Below are positions 26,611 to 36,140 of a stretch of DNA of 64,000 bases, piece by piece (within the stretch, counting starts at the first letter, position 1; each line of letters starts with the position of its first letter). Source of the DNA: Bacillus sp. FJAT-28004 (lineage in GTDB: Bacteria; Bacillota; Bacilli; Paenibacillales; Paenibacillaceae); NCBI RefSeq assembly GCF_001280845.1, contig NZ_LGHP01000002.1, positions 195,970 through 259,969 of the forward strand, given 5' to 3'. The notes beneath the pieces were generated by a model. It saw only the letters and a list, made by a program, of their open reading frames with translations. It ran no database searches and was not told where the DNA came from. Made by a program: the position numbers and the translations under genes.

Positions 26611-27655
26611 ATCGCTAATCGCCATCAGCCTCGCTCTCTCCCTAAGCGGATGCTGGGATAATCGAGATATCAACCACCGAGTATTGCCGGTTGTAATGGG
26701 CGTAACGAAAAAAAATAACGAATACTACATTTATCTGCAAATTCCTGTACCAAGCGGGAATACGACAAAAATTAAGATTGTATCCGGATCAGGGAAAACG
26801 ATTAATCATGCGGTGGATAAAATCAGTGCGAATCTGGAGGATCATGTGGATTTGCTTCACGTGAAGGTTATTCTGTTAGATAAGAAATACGCGCAGGAGG
26901 GCATGGATGACATCATCACTGATTTTATGAGAGAGCGTGACGTATCATCCAAGTCGCTTATCACGATTTGCGATGAAGACATGGAGCATTTTTTTGCAAA
27001 TGCGATGAAAAATTTGGACCCTGAAGGGACAGCTCTCTATGACTTTTTTGAGAAAAATGCAGGTTGGAATCCGCAAATTGCGTTGACTCGGGTGTGGGAG
27101 GTATACCGAAGCATTCATTCCTACACGCGTGATGTAGCGGTTCCGATCATTCGGTCAGGGACAAGCACCGTCGTTCAGCATGTTGGTTCAGCGGTAATCA
27201 AAAATGGAGAAATGGTTGCGCAAATTAACCCAGATGAGACGTTATTGTTCAACGCCTTCAGTGGCGAAAGTACGCAGGGGAAAATAGAAGTCAGCAACCA
27301 TGCAAGCGTGTTAATCGTCAGCAATTCGATAACGAATAAAAGTATGATGAGCAACGATATGCCAATTTTGAAAAGTAAAATCAAACTAAAGGTCGTTATT
27401 TTGGAGACACAAGGAAAACCTACGAGCGAGGCGATCAAGTACGAGCTTGAAGACATGTTGAAAAAGCGATTTGATCAGATGTTTGCCAAGCTTCAAGCAA
27501 GCGGAGCGGATATTTTGGGGACAGGCCAATATTTCAGAAATAAAATACCAAGGGCAAAGCTAAAAAATTGGCGCACGCAATATTATCCCGAACTTAAGCT
27601 GGAGCTTCAAGTGGATGCGATCGTTGAAAGTTCAGGGTTTCTAAATATGCCGTAG
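26597..27655 (+). CDS. GerAC-type germination lipoprotein (subunit C)
   Basis: A 352-residue lipoprotein. The signal peptide ends in LSLSGC and is followed by WDNRDINHR, the standard start of mature GerAC proteins. The rest fits the three-domain GerAC fold, ending with KNWRTQYYPELKLELQVDAIVESSG. It is lipid-anchored on the outer face of the spore inner membrane and completes the germinant receptor. It starts inside the end of the B gene. A sporulation (sigma-G) promoter would be expected before the A gene, but no convincing match was found. Confidence 0.9.
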   Translation: MRVFKSLIAISLALSLSGCWDNRDINHRVLPVVMGVTKKNNEYYIYLQIPVPSGNTTKIKIVSGSGKTINHAVDKISANLEDHVDLLHVKVILLDKKYAQEGMDDIITDFMRERDVSSKSLITICDEDMEHFFANAMKNLDPEGTALYDFFEKNAGWNPQIALTRVWEVYRSIHSYTRDVAVPIIRSGTSTVVQHVGSAVIKNGEMVAQINPDETLLFNAFSGESTQGKIEVSNHASVLIVSNSITNKSMMSNDMPILKSKIKLKVVILETQGKPTSEAIKYELEDMLKKRFDQMFAKLQASGADILGTGQYFRNKIPRAKLKNWRTQYYPELKLELQVDAIVESSGFLNMP

Positions 27656-27870
27656 TTCTGGGCTAACCCGAACAAACAAAGGCGTATGGCACGGCTTCTA
27701 TTGCAGGTAATGCAGCAGAGGCTATTTGCTATTTTTCCATGCCAACTTCCGCATTCGGCGGGCAGTTGGAAAATAGGCTAATAATGGGACAGAAAGTTTA
27801 AAGATGCCTCATGTGGATTGACATGTGTTTACCTTAAACTAAACGAGACACGGAAAGGGAAGGTGAGAGC

Positions 27871-29094
27871 ATGGCGAAAATAACGGGAATCAAATGTATT
27901 CGAACGCGTAAGAACGGAACTTGGACCATCGTAAAGGTGATGACAGATCAAGACGGGCTTTATGGACTAGGCTCGGCATCGGATGTTTATAATCCGGAAG
28001 CCGTTGTGCAGGTCATTGAGCAATTGCTTGCGCCGCTTCTGATCGGCAAAGATGCCGCTAACATAGAAGATCTCTGGCAGACGATGTATATGAGCGGCTA
28101 TTGGAGAAATGGAGCTATTTTGCATACTGCAATCGGCGGAATTGATATGGCATTATGGGATATTAAAGGGAAGGAAGCGGGCTTGCCTGTCTATCAATTG
28201 CTCGGCGGAGCAAGCCGCGCGGCTGTTCCTTGTTACGGACATGCAGGGGGATCGGATATTTCCGAGCTCAAAGAGGACGTACAGCGTTACATGGAGGAAG
28301 GTTATACGGTCATTCGCGTGCAGATGGGCGGTTATGGCGGAGGAGGCTTCATTAACGCTGACAAAGCGAACCTTCCTGAGGGAGCATGGACGAAGGGAGC
28401 GGTGTTTGACGAGCAAGCTTATTTGAATGCCATTCCGAGCATGTTCGAGCAATTGCGTGTCGCGTTTGGTATGGGTATACAGTTTACGCATGATGTTCAT
28501 GAGCATCTGTCTCCTATTAATGCGATTCAGCTGGCGAAGCGGGTCGAGCCATACGGTCTGTTTTTTCTGGAGGATGCGCTGGCACCTGAGCAGATTGGCT
28601 GGTATCGTCATCTAAGGCAGCAGAGTGCAACGCCACAGGCGGTTGGCGAGCTGTTCGTTAATCCACAGGAGTGGACGGAGCTCGTGAAGGAGCGGCTAAT
28701 CGATTTCATTCGCGTTCGTGTCTCGAAGGCTGGAGGCATTAGCGCATGCCGCAAAATAGCGGCGCTGTGCGAAGCCTTCGGCGTGCGCACCGCTTGGCAG
28801 GAAGGTGGAGAAAACGATCCCGTTAATCAAGCAGCGGCTGTACACTTGGATATGGCAATATGGAATTTCGGCATTCAAGAAGTGAATCATTTTAGAGCGG
28901 AAGAGCTCGATGCCTTTGAGGGGCATATCGTTAGAAAGGGCGGTTATCTTTACCCATCGAATAAGCCGGGGCTTGGCATTGAGCTGGATGAGCTAAAGGC
29001 ACAGCTGCTTGTCGGCGAGAATTGGAATCGCTCTGCGTATCATAATCCCTATCATCTGGATCGCAAGGCTGACGGGACGCTGGTACGGCCATAA
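27871..29094 (+). CDS. Enolase-superfamily sugar acid dehydratase, D-mannonate dehydratase (ManD/RspA)-like
   Basis: A 407-residue enzyme. N-terminal capping domain (1-115) and a C-terminal barrel with metal ligands Asp208 (THDVHEH, with His210), Glu234 (FFLEDALAPE) and Glu260 (AVGELFVNP), and Arg149 in VIRVQMGG, matching ManD. Where ManD enzymes have a conserved His in TAWHGP, this protein has Gln310 (TAWQEGGENDPVNQ), so it may act on a different sugar acid. AAGGTGAG precedes the ATG. The next gene, an SDR 28 bases downstream, could be a sugar or uronate dehydrogenase in the same pathway. Confidence 0.82.
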   Translation: MAKITGIKCIRTRKNGTWTIVKVMTDQDGLYGLGSASDVYNPEAVVQVIEQLLAPLLIGKDAANIEDLWQTMYMSGYWRNGAILHTAIGGIDMALWDIKGKEAGLPVYQLLGGASRAAVPCYGHAGGSDISELKEDVQRYMEEGYTVIRVQMGGYGGGGFINADKANLPEGAWTKGAVFDEQAYLNAIPSMFEQLRVAFGMGIQFTHDVHEHLSPINAIQLAKRVEPYGLFFLEDALAPEQIGWYRHLRQQSATPQAVGELFVNPQEWTELVKERLIDFIRVRVSKAGGISACRKIAALCEAFGVRTAWQEGGENDPVNQAAAVHLDMAIWNFGIQEVNHFRAEELDAFEGHIVRKGGYLYPSNKPGLGIELDELKAQLLVGENWNRSAYHNPYHLDRKADGTLVRP

Positions 29095-29122
29095 TAATAG
29101 TTGAATCGGAGGTGCTTCTCAT

Positions 29123-29971
29123 ATGAAGACAATTGCAGTAACTGGAGGGAGTGGCAAGCTCGGTACACAGCTCGTCCAGTCACTTCAGCAACAGGGTTAT
29201 CAGGTTGTTTCCTTGGACAACCAGCGTTCTAACCAGCTGCACTGCAAGCAAATCAAAGTGGATTTGAACGATTTTGGACAGGTCGTGGCAGCGCTTCATG
29301 GAGCGGATGCTATTATTCATTTGGCCGCTATTCCAGCACCTCTTGGCCATACGTACCCGTATATTTTCGCGAACAATACCGTTTCGGGCTATCATATTTT
29401 GGAAGCGGCCTCCATTCTTGGCATTCGGAAGGTCGTTATGGGTTCAAGCGAGTCCTCCTATGGCTTTGCATGGGCGGAAACCCCATTCTCGCCGGATTAT
29501 TTGCCGCTTGATGAGGAACATCCGCAGCAGCCGCAAGAATGTTATGGCTTATCAAAGGTGTTGAATGAGCTGACTGCTGAGATGTTCGATCGAAGGAACG
29601 GCATGCAGGTCATATCGCTGCGTTTCTCTATGATCACGAAGCCGGAGGACTATAAGCATCTGTCTATCAGCAAGCCGGAATCCTTTAAGAAAATTTTGTG
29701 GAGCTATATTGATATACGGGATGCTGTCAGCGCTTGCATAGCATCTATTAAGGTGGAGGATCGCGGGGCAATTTGTCTCAATATTACGAGCAACGATACA
29801 CTTAGCGATTGGGAGACCGAGCGTTTGCTGCAGCAATTTTATCCGGGAGTCATTGACCTGCGCGCGCCTTTGACTGGGCGGACAGCTGTAGTCAGCAATC
29901 AAATGGCGAAGGACACGCTGGACTGGAGCCCGCAGCATTCTTGGGCGGATAGCGAAAAAATAGTGGAATAA
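29123..29971 (+). CDS. NAD(P)-dependent epimerase/dehydratase-family SDR
   Basis: A 282-residue extended SDR. The Rossmann glycine motif TGGSGKLG lies at the N-terminus, followed by ADAIIHLAAIPAP, the catalytic Ser region MGSSESSYG, and YGLSK with the Tyr-Lys pair. It resembles sugar-nucleotide epimerases and uronate dehydrogenases. Its position directly after a ManD-like dehydratase suggests oxidation of a hexose or uronic acid to the acid used by that enzyme; this is inference. The ribosome-binding site is GGAGGTG. A strong terminator follows. Confidence 0.8.
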   Translation: MKTIAVTGGSGKLGTQLVQSLQQQGYQVVSLDNQRSNQLHCKQIKVDLNDFGQVVAALHGADAIIHLAAIPAPLGHTYPYIFANNTVSGYHILEAASILGIRKVVMGSSESSYGFAWAETPFSPDYLPLDEEHPQQPQECYGLSKVLNELTAEMFDRRNGMQVISLRFSMITKPEDYKHLSISKPESFKKILWSYIDIRDAVSACIASIKVEDRGAICLNITSNDTLSDWETERLLQQFYPGVIDLRAPLTGRTAVVSNQMAKDTLDWSPQHSWADSEKIVE

Positions 29972-29980
29972 GTAAAAATG

Positions 29981-30036
29981 TAAAGAGGCTGTCTCAAGAG
30001 GTTACAAATCTTGAGAGACAGCCTCTTATTTTTTTC
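29981..30036 (+). terminator. Strong intrinsic terminator
   Basis: AAGAGGCTGTCT...CAAGA pairs with TCTTG...AGACAGCCTCTT with a 2-base bulge, followed by a run of T residues. It ends the dehydratase-SDR operon. Confidence 0.85.
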
Positions 30037-30042
30037 TATTTT

Positions 30043-30056
30043 AGAAAGCGCTTTCC
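30043..30056. promoter_or_regulatory. Candidate CcpA (cre) operator
   Basis: AGAAAGCGCTTTCC contains a perfect 12-bp palindrome and matches the catabolite-repression consensus TGWAANCGNTNWCA except at outer bases. It lies about 150 bases before the carbohydrate operon that starts at 30205. Confidence 0.45.
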
Positions 30057-30204
30057 GAGTGTGGGGGCAAAATAGTGATTTTTAGCTAATAGAGGCTAAT
30101 TTTTGACTGCAAAAGAAAATATCACCTCATATTTGCTGACGAATGTATGCGTTAACATTAATGGTAGCAAGAGGAAGACAATACGTCATGAGAGGTGAGC
30201 AAGG

Positions 30205-31335
30205 GTGGGAAGCATTACGTTTAGCCATGTATATAAGCACTACAAAGGGGAGTCGCGTCCGGCGGTCAACGATTTCCACCTTTCCATTGAGGAGGGGGAA
30301 TTCCTGGTGCTCGTCGGTCCTTCTGGCTGCGGCAAATCAACAACGCTCAGAATGCTGGCTGGCCTAGAGGAAATCACCGAAGGAGACCTGTACATCGATG
30401 AGAAATTCGTAAATTATGTCTCGCCAAAGGATCGAGATATTGCGATGGTATTTCAGAACTACGCCCTATACCCGAATCTAACCGTTTACGAAAATATCGC
30501 GCTAGGACTAAAGCTTCGCAAGACGGCAAAGCACGATATCGAGCTAAGGGTAAATCGCGTGGCGAAAATTTTGGAAATATCGCATTTGCTGGAGCGCAAG
30601 CCAAGCCAGCTGTCAGGCGGTCAGAAGCAGCGGGTTGCTCTTGGCCGAGCGATTGCAAGGGAGCCGCAAGTATTTCTAATGGACGAACCGCTGTCCAATC
30701 TTGATGCCAAGCTGCGGGCTCAAACAAGGGCTGAGATCATTAAGCTCCAAAGCGACCTCAAGCGGACGATGGTATATGTCACGCATGATCAAGTGGAAGC
30801 CATGACGATGGGGACTCGGATTGTTGTTATGAAGGATGGCGTTATTCAGCAGGTTGCCCCGCCGCGCCAGCTGTATGATGAACCGACGAATTTGTTTGTC
30901 GCAGGATTTATCGGCTCGCCCCAAATGAATTTTATGGAGGGCAGCTTGGTCTTGGAGGACGGTTGTTATTATTTCCTCAATAAGCGGATAAAGCTGCTCG
31001 TTCCAGAACGTCATTATGAGCATTTTGCCGTAAAGAGCGGATCACTCCGCAACTGTGTGATGGGCGTTCGCCCAGAGCATGTATGGCTGAAGCGGGAAGA
31101 AGCTAATGAAGCGGAGGATGAATTTTTTCGCTGCGTAGTTGAGATGACGGAAGTGACGGGAGCCGATTCGTACGTGTATGTGAAGGTAGGGGAGAAAACA
31201 CTTATTGGCAGAACGGAGCCAGAGATCGTTTACCTCAAGGAGGAGAAGCTTGTCGTCGGTTTCAACATGAGCAAGGTTCATTTCTTTGATGCGGAAACGG
31301 GCGTATCCTTGGCAGCTGGAGGAGAGGACAGATGA
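30205..31335 (+). CDS. MsmX/UgpC-type sugar ABC transporter ATPase
   Basis: A 376-residue ATPase of the MalK/UgpC/MsmX family. Walker A is GPSGCGKST, the signature is LSGGQKQR, Walker B is VFLMDEPLSNLDAKLR, and the C-terminal part (about 240-370) carries the TOBE/OB regulatory domain with MGVRPEHVWL. It energises sugar importers by docking to the EAA loops of permeases. It is the first gene of a run of overlapping genes and can serve both permease pairs downstream. In Firmicutes one MsmX commonly serves many importers, so it may also serve the transporter at 19411. The GTG start overlaps no other gene; the next gene overlaps its stop by 4 bases. Confidence 0.92.
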   Translation: MGSITFSHVYKHYKGESRPAVNDFHLSIEEGEFLVLVGPSGCGKSTTLRMLAGLEEITEGDLYIDEKFVNYVSPKDRDIAMVFQNYALYPNLTVYENIALGLKLRKTAKHDIELRVNRVAKILEISHLLERKPSQLSGGQKQRVALGRAIAREPQVFLMDEPLSNLDAKLRAQTRAEIIKLQSDLKRTMVYVTHDQVEAMTMGTRIVVMKDGVIQQVAPPRQLYDEPTNLFVAGFIGSPQMNFMEGSLVLEDGCYYFLNKRIKLLVPERHYEHFAVKSGSLRNCVMGVRPEHVWLKREEANEAEDEFFRCVVEMTEVTGADSYVYVKVGEKTLIGRTEPEIVYLKEEKLVVGFNMSKVHFFDAETGVSLAAGGEDR

Positions 31336-34283
31336 TGAGGATGAGGATGCTGGGCATCGCTCTTCGTCTCATTCTGGTACTGGCGCTGGTGTTCGGAGTC
31401 ATCCGGTGGATTACGGCTAGTGAACCAGTCCTTCACGCAACCTCGGTGAGCACGGAGCAGTTGCTCTCCTACAAGAGCAAAACAGAGGAGCTGCCTTACG
31501 CCAAGCTGATGTTCCAATATCCGGAGGCCGCCAAAACAGTCGAGAGCTTGCTGCCCATTGTGATCTCACCAACCGTGTATCAAGCTGCTGCTGAAGAATC
31601 GGTTTTGAAGATTGACAAGGAGCAAGGTGAAGATGCCCTGTACTGGGAAAATGAAAAGGGCTGGGTGGAATGGACGTTCGACGTGCCGGAGGGCGGCTGG
31701 TATGAGCTTCATTTTGATTACAAGCCTCTTGAAGGGGGCAACGCCTCCGTCGTCCGCGGCGTTCAAATTGACGGTCGTTATCCGTTTGCAGAGTCGGAGC
31801 GTATTGAGCTGGAGCGACTTTGGAAAGACTCCAAATTTCCATATGATCGCAACGAGATCGGACAACAAATTCGTCCTCCGCAAACCGAGCTTGTAGGCTG
31901 GAGCGAAAAAGCGGCAGCCATCTTCTCAGCTTCGTCCGAGCCGGTGCTCTACCGCTTGGAGCAAGGTCAGCACACGCTGCGAATAGTTGGGGTGAGGGAG
32001 TCAGTCGCGCTCCGAGAAATTGCTTTTAAGCCAAAGGAAGCTATTCCAACTTACGAATATTACCAAAGCTTGTTTCCGCCAGTAGAGGAGCAGCAGAGCT
32101 GGTTCAGCATGATTGAAGCGGAACAGTTTCAGCGGAAATCAAGCCTCGCTATTCAGACTGATTTTTGGTCGGAGCCTTATATATCGCCTGATCCAAAAGG
32201 GAGAATTACTTATAACGTCTTAGGCGGACAGCGCTGGCGATTGCCCGGCGAGTGGGTGGAGTGGGAACTTACAGTGCCGGAGGCCGGCTGGTATGAAATC
32301 GACCTCAAAACATTTCAAAACTATCGAAACGGCTTTGAGGCATACCGCACCATTTCAATTGATGGGAAAACGCCATTTCAGGAGCTGCTGCATTACGGTA
32401 TTCCGACCAAGAAGGAATTCGACATTGGGACGCTTGCAGATGCAGAAGGGAAACCTTTTCTCTTTTATTTGGAGAAAGGAGCACATGTCCTGCGCATGAC
32501 CGCTGACTCCTCACTCGTTCAGCCTGTTTATCTGGCTTTGAAGGAAACGCTGGATCAGCTTGCGATATTTGACCGACATATACGATTGCTTACAGGCAAC
32601 TACAGCAAATCCGCTTTTGACGCCAACATCGATTCAACGAGAACTTGGGATATGAAGAAGCTTGATCCTGATGTGGAGCAGAAGATGACGGGCTTCGTTG
32701 CCCAGTTAACGGATATTCGGAATTATATCAATGGTCTCAATGAAAAGGATTCTGATTTATCTGAAGCAATCAAAGGTTCCGTAGCAATACTCGAGAAAAT
32801 GCTGGCGGACGTGAACGAAATACCGAACAAAATCAATGATTTCTCAACCATTCAAAACAATATCGGAACGTGGATGGCAACGCTGACTCAGCAGCCTTTG
32901 CTCATGGACTACATCGTGGTTCGCGAGCCAGGAACAGCTACGAATTTTAAAGTGCCAACTACGCTATCTAGAGTACCCTACTCGATTGCTGATTTCGGTC
33001 GCTCCTTCTATTTGGATTATGACACGCGCAAGCATAACAAAAAGGAAGCGCTGACCATTTGGGTGCAGCGCGGACGGGATTACGTAGAGCTGCTGCGCGA
33101 GATGGTCGATAATGATTTCACACCAAGGACGGGAATTGAAGTGAATATCAATCTGATGACCAACCCGAACATGCTCATACTCGGAAACGCAGCTGGGGAT
33201 GTGCCGGATATTGCACTTGGCGTAGGGGAGTCTACACCAGCCGACTTTGCGATGAGGGATGCAGCCGAGAAGCTGTCTGATTTTCCGGGCTTCAAGGAAG
33301 TGCTTGATCGGTTTATTCCAGGAGTCAGCCGTTCCCTTAGCTATGACGGGGAAATTTACGGATTGCCAGAGGTGCAAAACTTCCAGATGATGTTCTACCG
33401 AACCGATATTTTGGAAGGCTTGAATCTGAAGGTTCCGGATACTTGGGATGATGTGTTCGATATACTGCCGACGCTGCAGGAAAACGGAATGACCATGAAT
33501 TATCCGAAAAGCGACTTCTCTACACTCTTTTTCCAAAATGGTGCAGAAGTGTACTCGCCCGATGGTTTGAAGGGTGCGCTCTCGAGCGATGCAGGCCAGC
33601 AAGCATTCAAACGCTGGACAGAGCTGTATAAGAAATATAATCTGCCAATTGATATTCCAGCTTTCTTCCAGCATTTCCGCGATGGAGACATTCCAATTGG
33701 CGTAGCAGATTTCAACACTTACGTACAGCTGCTCGTTGCCGCTCCGGAAATAACGGGTCACTGGAAAATCGCACCGCTTCCGGGCATGAAGCAAGAGAAC
33801 GGCGAGGTAGCAAGATGGTCGCCGCAGGGCATATCGGCAGCAATGATCATGAAGAAAAGTGAAAGAAAAGATGATGCTTGGAAGTTTCTAGAATGGTGGA
33901 CTTCGGAAGAGGTGCAATCGCAATACGCCAAAGACGTCGAGTCCTTTTATGGCATCGAGTTCAGATGGAATACGGCGAATGTCAATGCGATGAAGTCACT
34001 CACATGGCCGAGCGACGACCTGAAGGCTCTTCAGGAGCAAGCGCGCTGGGCGAAGAACATGCCTTACGTACCAGGTTATTATTTCTTGACGAGAGAAATG
34101 GAGTTCGCATGGAATCGCACGGTTCTTGAGGGCATACCTGCGCAGGAGTCGCTTGAAGCTGCTCAGCTTTCCTTGCAGCGGGAAATGAACCGCAGACAAA
34201 ATGACTTTGGCATATCAGCTAACGAGGATCTGCACATACCGCAAATTAAACAACCTTACGAATGGGAGGAACAGCAGAAATGA
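31332..34283 (+). CDS. Giant solute-binding protein fused to two carbohydrate-binding-like modules
   Basis: A 983-residue exported protein. An N-terminal membrane helix (about 6-28) without a lipobox anchors it. Two beta-rich modules follow (about 75-235 and 255-415), each with WVEW, a PE(G/A)GWYE motif and an ending such as GQHTLRIVGV or GAHVLRMTA, as in carbohydrate-binding or galactose-binding-like beta-sandwiches. A helical linker (about 425-545) leads to a family-1 solute-binding domain (about 560-970; ALTIWVQRGRDYVELLREMV, GEIYGLPEVQNFQMMFYRTD). Ordinary binding proteins are 400-550 residues. It overlaps the ATPase gene and the following permease gene, so it is part of the same transport system. 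Confidence 0.85.
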   Translation: MMRMRMLGIALRLILVLALVFGVIRWITASEPVLHATSVSTEQLLSYKSKTEELPYAKLMFQYPEAAKTVESLLPIVISPTVYQAAAEESVLKIDKEQGEDALYWENEKGWVEWTFDVPEGGWYELHFDYKPLEGGNASVVRGVQIDGRYPFAESERIELERLWKDSKFPYDRNEIGQQIRPPQTELVGWSEKAAAIFSASSEPVLYRLEQGQHTLRIVGVRESVALREIAFKPKEAIPTYEYYQSLFPPVEEQQSWFSMIEAEQFQRKSSLAIQTDFWSEPYISPDPKGRITYNVLGGQRWRLPGEWVEWELTVPEAGWYEIDLKTFQNYRNGFEAYRTISIDGKTPFQELLHYGIPTKKEFDIGTLADAEGKPFLFYLEKGAHVLRMTADSSLVQPVYLALKETLDQLAIFDRHIRLLTGNYSKSAFDANIDSTRTWDMKKLDPDVEQKMTGFVAQLTDIRNYINGLNEKDSDLSEAIKGSVAILEKMLADVNEIPNKINDFSTIQNNIGTWMATLTQQPLLMDYIVVREPGTATNFKVPTTLSRVPYSIADFGRSFYLDYDTRKHNKKEALTIWVQRGRDYVELLREMVDNDFTPRTGIEVNINLMTNPNMLILGNAAGDVPDIALGVGESTPADFAMRDAAEKLSDFPGFKEVLDRFIPGVSRSLSYDGEIYGLPEVQNFQMMFYRTDILEGLNLKVPDTWDDVFDILPTLQENGMTMNYPKSDFSTLFFQNGAEVYSPDGLKGALSSDAGQQAFKRWTELYKKYNLPIDIPAFFQHFRDGDIPIGVADFNTYVQLLVAAPEITGHWKIAPLPGMKQENGEVARWSPQGISAAMIMKKSERKDDAWKFLEWWTSEEVQSQYAKDVESFYGIEFRWNTANVNAMKSLTWPSDDLKALQEQARWAKNMPYVPGYYFLTREMEFAWNRTVLEGIPAQESLEAAQLSLQREMNRRQNDFGISANEDLHIPQIKQPYEWEEQQK

Positions 34284-35251
34284 ATACGCAGCTTTCTCCC
34301 AGCATAGCTAAGCCGAAGCAAAAATCCGCTTTGCGCATCAAATGGAGCCGGTTTTGGCGGGAAATGAGACGTGATGCTTTTTGTTATCTGTTTCTCGCGC
34401 CGTTCCTCATTTGCTTCCTGTTGTTTATCGTTATTCCGGTTGTTATGGCAGCGACACTTGGATTTACGTCCTATGACGGCTTCGGATCGCTTCATTTTAT
34501 CGGGGTAAGGAATTACATCAGCTTGTTCACACAGGACATTATTTTTCTGACCAAAGCGATTCCGAATACGTTTTTGTTCGCGTTAATCGTCGGGCCGGGA
34601 GGTTATATTTTAGCTTTCCTGTTCGCTTGGCTCATTCATCAGCTGCCAATTCGCATTCGCGATTACTACACGCTCGCGTTTTATGCGCCGTCTATGGCTG
34701 GCGGCGTCGCGTTATCCGTCGTTTGGATTGCAACGTTCAGCGGTGACCGCGTCGGTTATTTTAACAATTTTCTGCTTAAGATGGGCTGGATCGATAGTCC
34801 AGTGATCTGGCTGCAAGACCCCAAATATTTGCTCAATATTATGATCATCGTATCGCTCTGGGTCAGCTTCAGCGTTGGTTTTCTCGCAATGTTGGCTGGT
34901 CTTCAGACGGTAAACCGGGAGCTGTACGAGGCTGGCCGCATTGACGGGATTTCCAGCCGCTTGCAGGAGGTTTTCTACATTACGATTCCGTCGATGAAGC
35001 CGCAAATGCTGTTCAGCGCGGTCATGTCAATCGTGGGAACGCTGAAGGCGGGAGGCATATCCACCCAATTGACGGGAATGGCGATCACCCCTTCCTATTC
35101 AGGTCATTTAATTATTAATCATATTGACGATTACGCTTTTATCCGATTCGAGCTCGGTTATGCATCGTCGGTCTCAGTCATGCTGCTGATCATCAGTTAT
35201 TTTGCAATGAGATTTGCCTATCGGCTGTTCGGATCAAAGGAGGAGCTATAA
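34280..35251 (+). CDS. ABC sugar transporter permease (first pair, MalF-like)
   Basis: A 323-residue membrane protein with six helices and the EAA loop LYEAGRIDGISSRLQEVFYI. ATG at 34280 overlaps the stop of the giant binding protein as ATGA and has GGGAGGA upstream. It pairs with the next gene's product. The N-terminal 35 residues are cytoplasmic and basic. Confidence 0.9.
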   Translation: MNTQLSPSIAKPKQKSALRIKWSRFWREMRRDAFCYLFLAPFLICFLLFIVIPVVMAATLGFTSYDGFGSLHFIGVRNYISLFTQDIIFLTKAIPNTFLFALIVGPGGYILAFLFAWLIHQLPIRIRDYYTLAFYAPSMAGGVALSVVWIATFSGDRVGYFNNFLLKMGWIDSPVIWLQDPKYLLNIMIIVSLWVSFSVGFLAMLAGLQTVNRELYEAGRIDGISSRLQEVFYITIPSMKPQMLFSAVMSIVGTLKAGGISTQLTGMAITPSYSGHLIINHIDDYAFIRFELGYASSVSVMLLIISYFAMRFAYRLFGSKEEL

Positions 35252-35255
35252 AACC

Positions 35256-36113
35256 ATGATTCGAAAACTTCGCAGAGTGACGCCGTTTCAGATCATCCTT
35301 GTCACTGTTTTTACCGCGCTGGCCGCATTCATGTCGCTGCCGATCGTATTTATCTTAAACCATGCCTTCAAGCCGCAAAATGAGCTCTTTCTATTTCCGC
35401 CGCGATTTCTAGTGCAAAATCCAACGCTGCGCAATTTCGAATCGCTTATTCTGCATGCATCAAACGCGACGGTGCCATTTACCCGTTACTTGTTCAACAG
35501 CTTAATTGTAGCGGGACTTACGTTATTTACGGTCATCATCGTCAGCACAATGGCTGGTTATGTGCTTGCGAAATACCAGTTTCATTTTAAGCAGCTGATC
35601 TTGTCTCTTATTACTTTATCGTTGATGTTCGCACCGGAGACGGTGGGCATTCCAAGGTACTTGATCATCAGCGGAATCGGCATCAACAATACGTATTTCG
35701 GACATATCCTGCCGGCATTAGCTTCTCCGATCGCCGTATTCATGCTGGTGGGCTTTATTTCGCAAATTCCGGGAGAACTGCTGGAGGCAGCCAAGATTGA
35801 CGGGGCCAGCCACTTCGGCATTTTTACCAAAATGGTGCTTCCGCTCTCCGTCCCTGCTATTGCGACAATATCCATCTTCACATTCCAAGGCGTGTGGGGG
35901 GATGTAGAAACATCGACTCTGTTCATGCAAGAAGAGACGATGAGAACGTTAGCCTTCTATGTCAATAGTCTGCTTAGCGGACTACAGAACAGCGTATCAG
36001 GGCAGAACATGGCCGCCGCTGCCGGCTTGCTCATGTTTGTGCCAAACCTTATTATCTTTTTGCTCTTCCAGCGAAGAGTGCTGGAGACGATGGTTCATTC
36101 CGGAATTAAGTAA
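35256..36113 (+). CDS. ABC sugar transporter permease (first pair, MalG-like)
   Basis: A 285-residue membrane protein with six helices and the EAA loop LLEAAKIDGASHFGIFTKMV. ATG at 35256 was chosen because AAAGGAGGAGC lies about 9 bases upstream and only 4 bases separate it from the previous stop; an open extension to 35214 inside the previous gene has no ribosome-binding site. Partner of the preceding permease. Confidence 0.9.
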   Translation: MIRKLRRVTPFQIILVTVFTALAAFMSLPIVFILNHAFKPQNELFLFPPRFLVQNPTLRNFESLILHASNATVPFTRYLFNSLIVAGLTLFTVIIVSTMAGYVLAKYQFHFKQLILSLITLSLMFAPETVGIPRYLIISGIGINNTYFGHILPALASPIAVFMLVGFISQIPGELLEAAKIDGASHFGIFTKMVLPLSVPAIATISIFTFQGVWGDVETSTLFMQEETMRTLAFYVNSLLSGLQNSVSGQNMAAAAGLLMFVPNLIIFLLFQRRVLETMVHSGIK

Positions 36114-36140
36114 TTCAAACCAGCAAAGGAAGTCGTGACG

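Noticed and set aside
27721..27780. Terminator after the gerA operon
   Set aside because: The complementary segments CTATTTTTCC and GGAAAATAG have bulged, imperfect pairing and no T tract follows, so it was not called.
32964..33794. 276-residue open frame on the minus strand
   Set aside because: It lies wholly inside the giant binding protein gene, has no recognisable domain and no ribosome-binding site.
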